A model generated the notes under the pieces. The model was given only the letters and a program-made list of their open reading frames with translations. It had not been told where the DNA came from and ran no database searches. A program made the position numbers and the translations under genes. A stretch of 64,000 nucleotides of DNA from Acanthacorydalis orientalis (Eukaryota > Arthropoda > Insecta > Megaloptera > Corydalidae): positions 37,211,996-37,275,995 of the forward strand of contig CM068313.1 of the NCBI GenBank assembly GCA_034766995.1, written 5' to 3'. This document shows, piece after piece, positions 12,395-22,408 of the stretch (its first letter is position 1; every line of letters begins with the position of its first letter).

Positions 12395-13310
12395 TGGAGG
12401 TTAAAGTCACTACATTGAACATCGTGCGGTGATCAAGTTTTTTGTCAAAAAAGGCTTAACGCCAACAAAAATTTTTAACGAGATGAAAAATGTACTCGGT
12501 GATAGTGCACCTTCGTATACAACCATAAAGAAGTGGACAGCTGAATTTAACTGTGCCCGTGCAAGCTTAGAAGATAACCCGCGTAGTGGATGTCCAAAAA
12601 TTTTAATGACGAAAAAAATCATCCACAAAGTGCACGATATCGTCTTACAGGATCGATGATTAAAGGTGTCCGAAATTGCTAACGTTCTGAGCATCTCAGA
12701 TGAACACGTGTATCACATCCTAACTGAAAAGTTTGGTATGAAAAAGCTATCGGCAAGATGGGTGCCGCATTTTCTGACCATTGATCATAAACACATTCGA
12801 GTACAAATTTCCCTAGAGCGTTTGGATCGATTTAAGGAGGATATGACTGACTTTATCCGGCGATTTGTGACTATAGATAAGACATTGATTCATCATTACA
12901 TTCCAGAGTCAAAACAACAATCAAAGCGATGGAAGTATGGTGATTCTCCGCCACCAAAACAAGCCAAATTAGTTTTGTCCGCTGAACAATTTATGGCTTC
13001 AATTTTTTGGGATGCTGAAGGGATTTTGCTAATTAAATTCTTTCCATGGGATCAAACGATAACTGGAGAGTATTATGTTAAAGTTTTAGATAGACTCGAT
13101 CAAATAATTCATAAAAAAAGACCAGGTTAATCAAAGAAAAAGTAATTTTCTATCAGGACAATGCACATCCTCATATGTGTAAGATGAAGAACCAATAGCA
13201 ACAATGAGTCGTTGTTTTGATGACCTCCAAGAAAAGGATTTCCGGGACGACATAAAAGTACTGGAGTATCGCTGGATGAAGTGCATCAAAGTTTAAGGGG
13301 ACCATATTGA
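12395..13310 (+). pseudogene. mariner transposase pseudogene (second family)
   Basis: The relic starts at the ATG at 12395 (MEVKVT, then frameshift). It continues in one frame through HRAVIKFFVKKGLTPTKIF, SYTTIKKWTAEF, SLEDNPRSGCPK and ILQDR-stop-LKVSEIANVL, an in-frame TGA replacing an Arg codon. It then runs VTIDKTLIHHYIPESKQQSK and IFWDAEGILLI to the second catalytic region FYQDNAHPH. Past 13128 there are stops, and the block that normally holds the third catalytic Asp (the PHPPYSPDLAP region) is deleted. Only a remnant like EYRWMKCIKV follows. The enzyme is inactive. Confidence 0.88.
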
Positions 13311-13383
13311 AAAATAAAAGTAATTTAAAAATTTACGTTATATTCTTTCATAGTTAAGCCGCAAACTTTCCAAACTGCCCTCG

Positions 13384-14361
13384 TAATTAAAAAAATAAAT
13401 GCAGTATTATTATGTGAAATGTGTTAACATGTTTTACAATTTATTCATGTCAGATAAAACGCATTTCATTTAAACGGTTTTGTGAACAAGCAAAATAGTC
13501 GATATTGGAGTGCTAAGAACCCACTTGAATCACATCAAAACCCGCTACACAATCCAAAAGTTAGTTTTTTAAAGCCAGTACAGCATCTATTTTTAGATAA
13601 TATTTTACTTTCACATGTTTCCAGCACTCTACACAATATTTTCTAGTGATGAATGAATGCAGAAAAAAAAGTAAATAATTTTTATAATTTATTATAACCA
13701 GCTAAAACGTTGCAGTGTAAATTTCGTTTATTCATGTGATGGTCTTCCCCGAGCTCGGATCGTCTTCGTGCCCGAGGCCCCTGGCGCCCACTAGGTCCAA
13801 CACCCGCTTGACCCGCCACTGTCGATCAAGTATTGTTTTTATAAAATAAGATGGCCCGACATACCTAACAAGAATATTTAAACGAAATTATGGAAAAATA
13901 AAAGCTCATTAAATCATTACGTTTTGAATTTTTTCCATTCCTCTAGCGTACCTTTACTTAACAAATTCATAGTTTACTAATATTCAAAAGCAATGGTACA
14001 TGTTAGTGTTAGAAAAATCGTAAAACGAAATTTCTTAATATACTTACATTATGTTACAATAATTATTTCATACACTTACCAATATAACAATAATGCCATT
14101 AATAAATAGGTATTTATTTTTAATATATTTGATAGTGTGTGAAAATGGAATAAATTTTAAGTGTTTGTTTTTATTTGTACCGGAAGAATATATTATTAAA
14201 TAGTAATTACTTAATATTAAATGATATGCGGTTTCCAAATTTATAATTTTTAGATAAATTGACCACAGATAGAGATTCGGAAACAATTGTATAAAAAAAT
14301 TCGGACTGTACCAAAATATATTGGCCAGGATTAACAATAATTTTTGAATTAGAACATTTAA
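13384..14361. other. gene-free spacer with a short GC-rich block
   Basis: Mostly AT-rich without features, except 13741-13830. That block is strongly GC-rich (CCCGAGGCCCCTGGCGCCCA and similar), has sharp edges and no recognised homology. Confidence 0.4.
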
Positions 14362-14580
14362 CTCTTTCCAGTCGACTGTCCCCTTTGAGGAGACATCGTA
14401 AATCTAACAAATAACAATATTATTTTTTTTGTATAAAAAATCAATTAGTAAATATATTTTTGAGGTTCCATTTGAATAAATAAAATTATTTACAACGCTA
14501 TATCATGTTTTTTGCTATTTTATTAAAAAAATACGTTTAACTTTGTAGGTGAAGTGAAAAAGATCTCCGAGTGCAAAGGG
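14362..14580. mobile_element. piggyBac-like MITE flanked by TTAA
   Basis: A 219-bp segment lies between TTAA at 14358-14361 and TTAA at 14581-14584. The ends CTCTTTCCAGTCGACTG and, reverse complement, CCCTTTGCACTCGGAGA are imperfect inverted repeats with the CCCTTTGC-like start common in piggyBac-type elements, whose target is TTAA. It has no coding capacity. Confidence 0.65.
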
Positions 14581-14584
14581 TTAA

Positions 14585-15369
14585 TCAGTTCATACGATAT
14601 CTTAACATTTTAATCTATATTTAAGTCTTAACGATGGATATCGTCAATGATTGACAGAAATATTGCCAAGTGCATGAGATTTACAATTTTAAATATATTT
14701 TATTTCAATTACAGGCATAATTAATAAAAGATCAATAAAATATGGGAGCAGAGATATCTAAGTAGAAATTCAGTTTCGAATATTTACACACCTTATTTAC
14801 AATAAAAGTAAAATTCTAAAATGGCAGTCAAAATACCCGCAAATGGAAAGATAACAGCGATGTACATATTATCACAACATTCCATTAAAACGTAAAGAAA
14901 AAAACATAAATTTAAACAGTAATAAATTTTAAATGATTCGATAATGATGATACATAAGCGATAAATATAAAACAGGTTAGAAAGTATGCAAAGTGGAACA
15001 GATAATTAATTTTTGATATCACAGACTTTAACATATTACTTGCAACATGTATTAGTAAAAATGGCAAACAGTGAATTGATTCTAATAAAATGTAATACGC
15101 TACAACGAGGTGGTATTTTTCCTTCGTCTTGAATCTTCTCCTGTGAAAAAAAAAACTAAATAAATTTTAAAGTCAAGAAGGAATCTCTGAATGCTGTATT
15201 TGGCCTATAAGGTATGCTTTCACCTTCGTTATGATAGCAGTGTAAACAGCATCGCTATCGTATAACAAACTCAAATTTATTAAAGTTAATTAACCCTCTA
15301 ACATATTTATTCAACTTTCTTAGAATAATAATATACGATACTATTTTTTCCTTAAACAGTAAATGTCTC
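14585..15369. other. 3' flank of nucleosidase copy B
   Basis: No gene was recognised. The minus strand has an acceptor-like TTTTTTTCACAG before about 15140, which would allow an alternative last exon for copy B. I could not support that choice. Confidence 0.3.
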
Positions 15370-15375
15370 TTTATT
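15370..15375 (-). terminator. candidate poly(A) signal, nucleosidase copy B
   Basis: AATAAA on the minus strand about 82 bases past the stop at 15457. Confidence 0.35.
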
Positions 15376-15456
15376 CGTAAATAAAATGTACCTATTTTTA
15401 CATTATATACACAAAATTGAAACACACAATATAAAAACGCAATAAAATAATTATAA

Positions 15457-18092
15457 TTATGTACGATACACCTGAAATGTAATACTGAACAAAACCATGT
15501 AAACATAAAATGTTTGCAGTGTTGTACATTGGGCTGAATTAGAGCTCGAATGCATTTTTGAAAGCATGTTCTTAAAAACCTCTAAATCTATTTCATCGAT
15601 TGAAATTACGTTTTTATAGAGACCAAGGAGATTCGTTCTATCCACAAGCATACCACCTCTAGCTTCTCCGTTCACAACTGGAATAGCGTAAAACCGTTCG
15701 ATTTTCTTGACAAACGACGGATTCACAGCGGCAGCTAGCAGAAATGCGTCCGCCGGTCTCCATTCTGTCTCCGATTGAAATGAAACTTGTTCGGCCTTAT
15801 TTAAAAATTCAATTGTGGGACTTTTTATTTTGCCAAAATAGCCGATCCTCCAGTCCTGAAATTGCATTAGAATTCATGAAAATTTATCATTAAATATTTA
15901 TATAAATGTATAATTACTAGATTGATAGTGTTGGCTGCAATTGTATCCCATGATAATAACACAACTGGGCCAGTTTCATCGGAATATGTTTCATTTAAAA
16001 CAATAAAGTTCGCTTCTGGATCCATGTAAAAATTAAACTCAACACCAGGTTTTATGTTTCCTAAACCATTTACACTTCCACCTAGTACATACAAGTATTT
16101 AATATTCTTTCTAAACATCGGATCGAGTCGTATTGCCAAAGCGATATTTGTTAATGGACCGATTGCTAATACTGTTATTTCACCTGGAAAAGAACTTTAT
16201 GAAACAATACCATTCACTAGTCGCTGATTCAGTCAGAAATAATTTAACATCGAATAAAAAAAATAAAACTAGAAACATAGACTAGATATTACAAATATAC
16301 TATATTTTTTTCGAATTATATATATATATTACGTTGGTGCAAAAATAATTGCGGTTTTTACATGTCGAGTATAAAGATGCATATATCAGTTAAAATTATA
16401 TTTATCAATCAAAATAAAGACCATTGGCCTGCACACATTTCTCCCAACGGGAAACAACGATCTATCACATGATTATAACAAAAGTAACGGTAACTAGAAA
16501 AATCGGCACAAAACTTAAAATAATAAAAACCGCAATTATTTTCCCACCAACCTAATAAAAAAGAAACTTAAATAAATAACACACATACCAATATTTTCTT
16601 TAGCAAGACGTGTCAATGCGGATACTGCATGTTCTGGCTGTGCATTCTCTTTTGTTGGTGGATTAGGAAATTCAAAATCTCCAAATCCATCTTCTCCATA
16701 AAAATCATCAGACTTTGGAGTTATTAAAATCGATTTGTCTGCTCCCATATATACAGGAATCTGTAATTTAATGATAAAATGTTACTGGTGCAAAATCATA
16801 TCTATAACAAAATTTTGTCGGATTAAAATATTTATAAAACGTTTAATGGACATTAGTATAATGATATATTTATTACAATTTAATTAATAACGTTCCATGA
16901 TAGATGAAAGTATTTTTACAGAAACAGAAAATGATTTTGATGAGAACATATGATTTTTTCATTTATAACTTACCCGCAAAAATATATACAAAAATATTAA
17001 CTATAAGAAATAGATTAAAATTAAATAAATCTGATTTAATGTATTAATAAATTAAAAGATTAAATTAGTATGTTTATTTGTACCAAAATAATACAATTAA
17101 ACATTAAATTATTCCAATGAAAACATGAAATATGTTTATGTGAAAGAAAATATTCTACGGCATGTAAGAACTATTCTCGAATAGACTTACCAAAGCTATA
17201 TAGGGAAGTGAGTTCAAGACAATAAGGAATACACTGAAAGGAATAATCTTTGAATTCTATATTTTTTCAATAATTTATATTCACATTTTCCTATTTTTTT
17301 TGTTCTATTACACTTTGTGAATTTACAAGAAATACCCATACAATCTTAATTCTTTATTATAATATATAATTTTAATGTACAAAATTAAATCATTTTTTTT
17401 AATAATATTTTTTTAAATATGCTTCACTAATTAATGCATCTAAAAATTAATATGAATATTTTTTAAATCGAATCGCAGGATTAATGAACAATCATTTTTT
17501 TGTGATCCTTTGGTTCCTTGCAAATTTAAATATTTCTTATTTATATTTTTTTATAGATATTAATTAATTGATGTGTAACAAATTAAAATTCATAATTCGT
17601 TCGCAAAACACGTAGTACATTCTATTAAGGATTAATGTGTCACATTCATACTTCTATAAAAATAATAATTACTGAAATAGAGAACAATTATGTTAAAAAT
17701 TATAAAATTAATAATCGCAAAATTTCAATGATAGTAAAATTTTAAATTTACTTCATTTAATAAAACTTAATTCTGATATTTATCAAGTGTAACATTGTAA
17801 TTGTAAATATAGAAATATATATTTATTTATTTTAAAAAAAAACACACTTTGTAAATATATGCTTACTTTATAACCAAATATTTGTTAAAAATATAAAAAT
17901 AGATAAACGTTTTATTACATATTTTGTGTAATGATAATATACTGTTTCGTAGATTATTCAATATAAAATGTTTACAGTCGTTTACACTTACCTATAAATA
18001 AGTTTTGTATATTGATGTATCAACAAATAAAGATAATAATAGTATTTCTTATTTTAGATATTTTTTACTTCTATTATTTTCTCTCTCTCTCT

Positions 18093-18153
<61 letters not shown>

Positions 18154-18488
18154 CATATACGTGTATGTACTCATATAATTTATTATCGATAATTACTCCA
18201 TAGACAGATATCTAAATAAATACTTAAATACATATCTGTAAAGTATTGTTTTAATGTAAAGGAGAACAACAGTATAAAAATATTATAAATATAATACTTT
18301 ACATATATTTACACAATGTGATATCCATCGTAAGGTCCAACTTAATATGTGTGAAATATAACCAAATAAAAATGTTTAATATAAAAGTGTATAGATAATA
18401 AAATATTTAAGTTACAAAGAAAACGAATCGTTCCGGATTAAAGAAGTATTATTACTTGTATTTGTGAACATAAAATTACTAAATTTCA

Positions 18489-18535
<47 letters not shown>

Positions 18536-18536
18536 C

Positions 18537-18591
<55 letters not shown>

Positions 18592-20296
18592 AAAGAGAGA
18601 CTAGTGCAAAGTTGGCACCTTTTTTTTCGAAAAAATATTTTTTTGTAGTTCTGAGTAAATTTAGTGTAATTCTAGGGTTCCTGATTGGAATTTAAAAGAG
18701 TTCTGGGGTTTAACAAGAAAAAATCGAAAAAAATTTTCGGGGTACTAACTTCACCCGACACCATTTTTTTCACCAAAAAGAGTTCTGAGCGGTTTTTTCA
18801 ATAAGAAAATGAGAGTTCTAAGACTCAAATAATATTTCAAAGAATTATGGAAAATTAAAAAAAAATTTTTTTTCATGATATCGGCAACTTATTTTTCGAA
18901 ATAATATTTTTTTTAGAGTTTTGAGTAGATTTACAATAGTTTAAGGGTTCATGATAGGAACTTAAATCAGTTCCTGGGTGTAGCCCGAAAAAAATTGAAA
19001 ATCATTTTTCAAACTGTCACCTTGATCACCAAAAAAATACGGAGTTCCGAAAAGTTCTAACATGAGTTCTGGCTAGATCTGGAATAGTTCTGAAGGGTGC
19101 TGACGTTTTTTCAGTTGATTTCGAAAAATCCGAGGTGCTAAGAGAACTATTTTAGCGGACTGTGAATTAAGACTGTCAATTAGTGAAACCCTGAATTCGA
19201 CCAAATGATGACTGGCGGTATTGACGGTACGTTAGAAAGATATGTGGAAAATTCAAAGCCTTAATGCCTACCGCTATTGAAGATACAAAATTGAAACTTT
19301 CACCATAGGATAGAGTGTGACCTCAGCTTCTAAATGGTAATAAACAATTTAAAATCGAATCATCCGTACTGTAGCTGCGTGAAAAATAAGTTGCCGATAT
19401 GATGAAAATTTTTTTTTTATTTTTTTTTAATCTTCCAGAACTCTGAAATATTATTTGAGTCTTAGAACTCTCATTTTCTTATTGAAAAAAACGCTCCGAA
19501 CTCTTTTTGGTGAGAAAAGGATGCCGGGTGAAGTTAGCACCCCGAAATGTTTTTCGATTTTTTCGTGTTAAACTCCAGAACTCTTTTAAATTCCAATCAG
19601 GAACCCTAGAACGATACTAAATTTACTCAGAACTCCAAAAAAAATATTTTTCGAAAAAAAGGGTGCCAACTTCGCACCAGTTAAAGAGAGAGAGAGAGAG
19701 AGGGTACAGTGAAATTGTTTCAACTATGATAAGAATTATATAACAGAGTATTTTTATGTTTCTCTAATATACACATACAAGATAAAGAATGTCAACGAAT
19801 AATAAGTACCTACGAATCATGTCTTTACTATAACAATTGTGTAATAAGCTGTATTAAGGAATAATTTGAATTGCTAGGATATATGCTTATCTTTCATTCT
19901 TAATTTTCAGATAATCGGAAAGGTAAATAAGCAACTGGAACAAATTTTGATCGGAAAAAAGTTTGTGTGATTGTAGGGAGTGAAAATTCGGTTGTAAATG
20001 TATATTGATATTTTAAGAATTCTTGTCATGCACTTAAGCAAAAGATAAAAAGTAAGCTTCGATTAAAAGTAAGTTTCGAAGAAAATGTCCAGTTAATACG
20101 AATTTGCTAAGAATTCCTTATCGTTTGTCCCCAAATGAAATTATCAGAATTGATAGCAATAGCCGAAGTTTGATTATAATAGGCGGATTATTTTTAACTA
20201 ATTTTATATAGAGTGTTTTGGCATTGACTGATTATGATAACAACAGTCGATTGATAACATTATCCGTAATTATAATAACTGGATTCCACTGTATAT

Positions 20297-20348
<52 letters not shown>

Positions 20349-20682
20349 TGTGCATGTGTGTATGAATATATGTGTATAATTTTCTAACTATGGTACAACT
20401 AATATGTGAAGCATATTGACTTACGTGAGTAGAATTGGTGATAACAAGCGTCTTTAATACATTAACAACGACGTTGGATAAAGCCGTGTTTCCTGCAACA
20501 CATGTAATTGCAACAATCTCCAAGTTCGGATTGACTGCTGCTTCATTAATTGCTAAAATTAAAGCAACGGCATCGTCACCACCTGCATCTGTATCTATAA
20601 TGATCTTTTGATGTTCGTTTTTGTCTTGAAAATATTTTGCTAAATCTTCATTATGTTGACAAAAACAACTGAAATGTGATAG

Positions 20683-20758
<76 letters not shown>

Positions 20759-21046
20759 TATGCGTGTGTGTCCAGTACTTTCTCGGTAATATGAGCGCTC
20801 CATATTATAATGAAATATGAAAAAATAAATTAGACAATTTTAGTATTAAAAAAGGCATGTACAAGTACAATATTTATTTTATATTTTATAATATTGATTC
20901 CAATAAAGTTTCCAGTTTAATGTTTCAGCGCTAATGTTTTTATAATTATTTATCATGTAAATTTGGCTCATTTATAGATCATTATATATCATTTCGAAAA
21001 AGTGGAATCTATCGATTTAAATAATGTTCGTATTATCAAAATAACA

Positions 21047-21101
<55 letters not shown>

Positions 21102-21804
21102 GATTTTCCTATAATGGCGCAGGTTTTTTATTTTGAAATAAAACACAGAATTTGCGCTGAAACTTCAGGTTCCTTTATTGTAAATAATATGTCTCAATAT
21201 CAATCAGAGTAAATATCATATATCATAACATCTGACCCATAACGTTTGAATCTTGTATTTGTCTTCAGTAGATAACGTTTTACTTTTACAATTCTTATTA
21301 TCATGTTGATCCAGTTTCCGTTACATATAAGTAATTATTAATAAATACTTTATTATCTATAGCCCACAACTACATGCACGCATGCATACATATATAGGTG
21401 ATTGAATTTAGGCTTCCACATGGAAGTATTAAAAAGGGCCCGTTGTTTCATTTGTGTTTGAAAAAAATGTTTTACTTTCAATATTATGAAATATATAGGT
21501 TCTTATCTATCATATTCTAATTATTAAATATCAAATATCTTAAATACAGATGTTAAATATATTAAATACAGATATCAATTACAGTGTTTTTCTTTTTATC
21601 GTCAAGACAATCAGAACTGAAAATATTTAAATTATTGAATAAATTAAAAATTTTTATTGTGTTCTATTGCAGATGAAAACTTATATGAAATTAAAAGTTG
21701 TAATAGATAATAAATGTTTCTAGAATTAAGTTCACGTTTTGCTTTCAAATTCAAGATTGATATGGAAAAAAATGCATTAACTACTTAATAAGATTATTGT
21801 ATTA

Positions 21805-21860
<56 letters not shown>

Positions 21861-22227
21861 CTGTGTACATACGAGTTTATTATTAATATTTACTATTTTG
21901 AAATAGAATATTAATTAAAAGTGTTGTTTTTTGAACTTTAAAAAATATTTTTAATAATGTTATAAAAAAAATAAATATTTTTAATGTCATTTTAAAAATA
22001 AATAAATAGTAAATTTATAAAAGTGTTTACTGAAAAATAATCAAAAATGAATTAATATTTTTTTTCTATATTTTTGGATACTTGGAAAATGTTCATTTTC
22101 ATCATTTTTAAATATAAACAAAGTGTTACAAATAGTGTTACAAAGTGTTAAATAAGGTCTTACAAATATTCATATTCATTTAAAGTATAAATATAAATAA
22201 ATTCTTATTTTTTATTACAAAGATTAT

Positions 22228-22258
<31 letters not shown>

Positions 22259-22408
22259 GAACAATTCATTAAATAGTTAGTACAAAGTTGTAGAAATCGT
22301 TAATTTTACACATTTAAACTAATAGAGTATCAATTAATGAGTATAAAGAATATCTTACCTAGAAATAAATATCAACCATGAATACAAAATAAGTAATATG
22401 CAGCACAT
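15457..22408 (-). CDS. secreted nucleoside hydrolase, copy B
   Basis: Paralogue of copy A with the same architecture. Exons are 22408-22359, 20668-20425, 16760-16589, 16183-15918 and 15855-15457 (1131 nt, 376 residues; intron phases 2,0,1,0). Exons 3 and 4 are 172 and 266 nt, exactly as in copy A. The first exon encodes a signal peptide ([16 protein letters not shown]) followed by a Cys-containing linker ([10 protein letters not shown]). Motifs are [51 protein letters not shown] and [11 protein letters not shown], the last with Ala where a His precedes the conserved Asp. Unlike copy A it ends with a Ser/Asn-rich stretch and a hydrophobic tail ([14 protein letters not shown]), possibly a membrane or GPI-type anchor. 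CAG-GTGTAT in the last codons could instead be a splice donor. Introns contain a mariner MITE, a foldback element and several TA arrays. Confidence 0.87.
16329..16555 (-). mobile_element. mariner-derived MITE (internal deletion)
   Basis: A 227-bp element bounded by TA (16327-16328, 16556-16557), with termini matching the cecropia-type mariners at 1507 and 25616. Its left half is the reverse complement of their last 110-130 bp (transposase C-terminal codons and 3' UTR). Its right half is the reverse complement of their first 90-100 bp, so it arose by deletion of the transposase centre. It lies in the intron between exons 3 and 4 of nucleosidase copy B, ending 33 bp from the exon 3 donor, in the same strand sense as the gene. 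Confidence 0.92.
18080..18151. repeat. compound (CT)n-(TA)n microsatellite
   Basis: A short CT run (about 18080-18093) passes directly into a TA run of nearly 60 bp, in intron 2 of nucleosidase copy B. Confidence 0.95.
18491..18589. repeat. (TA)n array adjoining the foldback element
   Basis: About 99 bp of TA repeats with three ACAT interruptions at regular spacing. It ends ten bases before the left end of the foldback element at 18600. Confidence 0.93.
18600..19681. mobile_element. foldback element with about 300-bp inverted arms
   Basis: Left arm 18600-18898 and right arm 19381-19681 are inverted copies: GTGCAAAGTTGGCACC versus, reverse complemented, GTGCGAAGTTGGCACCC. The match continues for about 300 bp with small differences. 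The spacer of about 480 bp starts with a degenerate direct repeat of the arm (18882-18990 resembles 18611-18710). No transposase is encoded. The ends ACTAGTGC and GCACCAGT sit in (A)GAGAG-rich flanks (TAAAAGAGAG left, TAAAGAGAGAG right), so a target duplication of 8-10 bp is likely but its length is ambiguous. The superfamily is unknown. It lies in intron 2 of nucleosidase copy B. Confidence 0.85.
20291..20372. repeat. compound (TA)n-(TG)n microsatellite
   Basis: TA run followed by a long TG run with CATG interruptions, starting about 50 bases downstream, in the sense of transcription, of the exon 2 donor of nucleosidase copy B. Confidence 0.93.
20684..20758. repeat. compound (TA)n-(GA)n microsatellite
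   Basis: TA runs with one ACAT interruption then an AG run. It lies within 16 bp of the exon 2 acceptor (20669) of nucleosidase copy B, so length changes could affect branch-point spacing. Confidence 0.92.
21051..21099. repeat. (TA)n array
   Basis: Perfect TA run in intron 1 of nucleosidase copy B. Others in the same intron are at 21802-21857 and 22232-22258. Confidence 0.93.

Larger units (their letters stand above)
11184..13383 (+). mobile_element. second mariner family, interrupted by about 1 kb
   Basis: Inverted termini GGAGGGTGATTTGAAAAGTT (from 11184) and, in reverse complement of the right end, CGAGGGCAGTTTGGAAAGTT, both continuing to GCGGCTTAAC, are bounded by TA at 11182-11183 and 13384-13385. 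A mariner of this kind should be about 1.3 kb; this one is 2.2 kb. A GC-richer insert of about 0.97 kb (roughly 11416-12385) separates two copies of the transposase 5' end: VENRAVIKFSVKKS near 11370 and HRAVIKFFVKKGLTP near 12422. It is therefore either a nested insertion or a recombinant of two elements. Confidence 0.82.
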
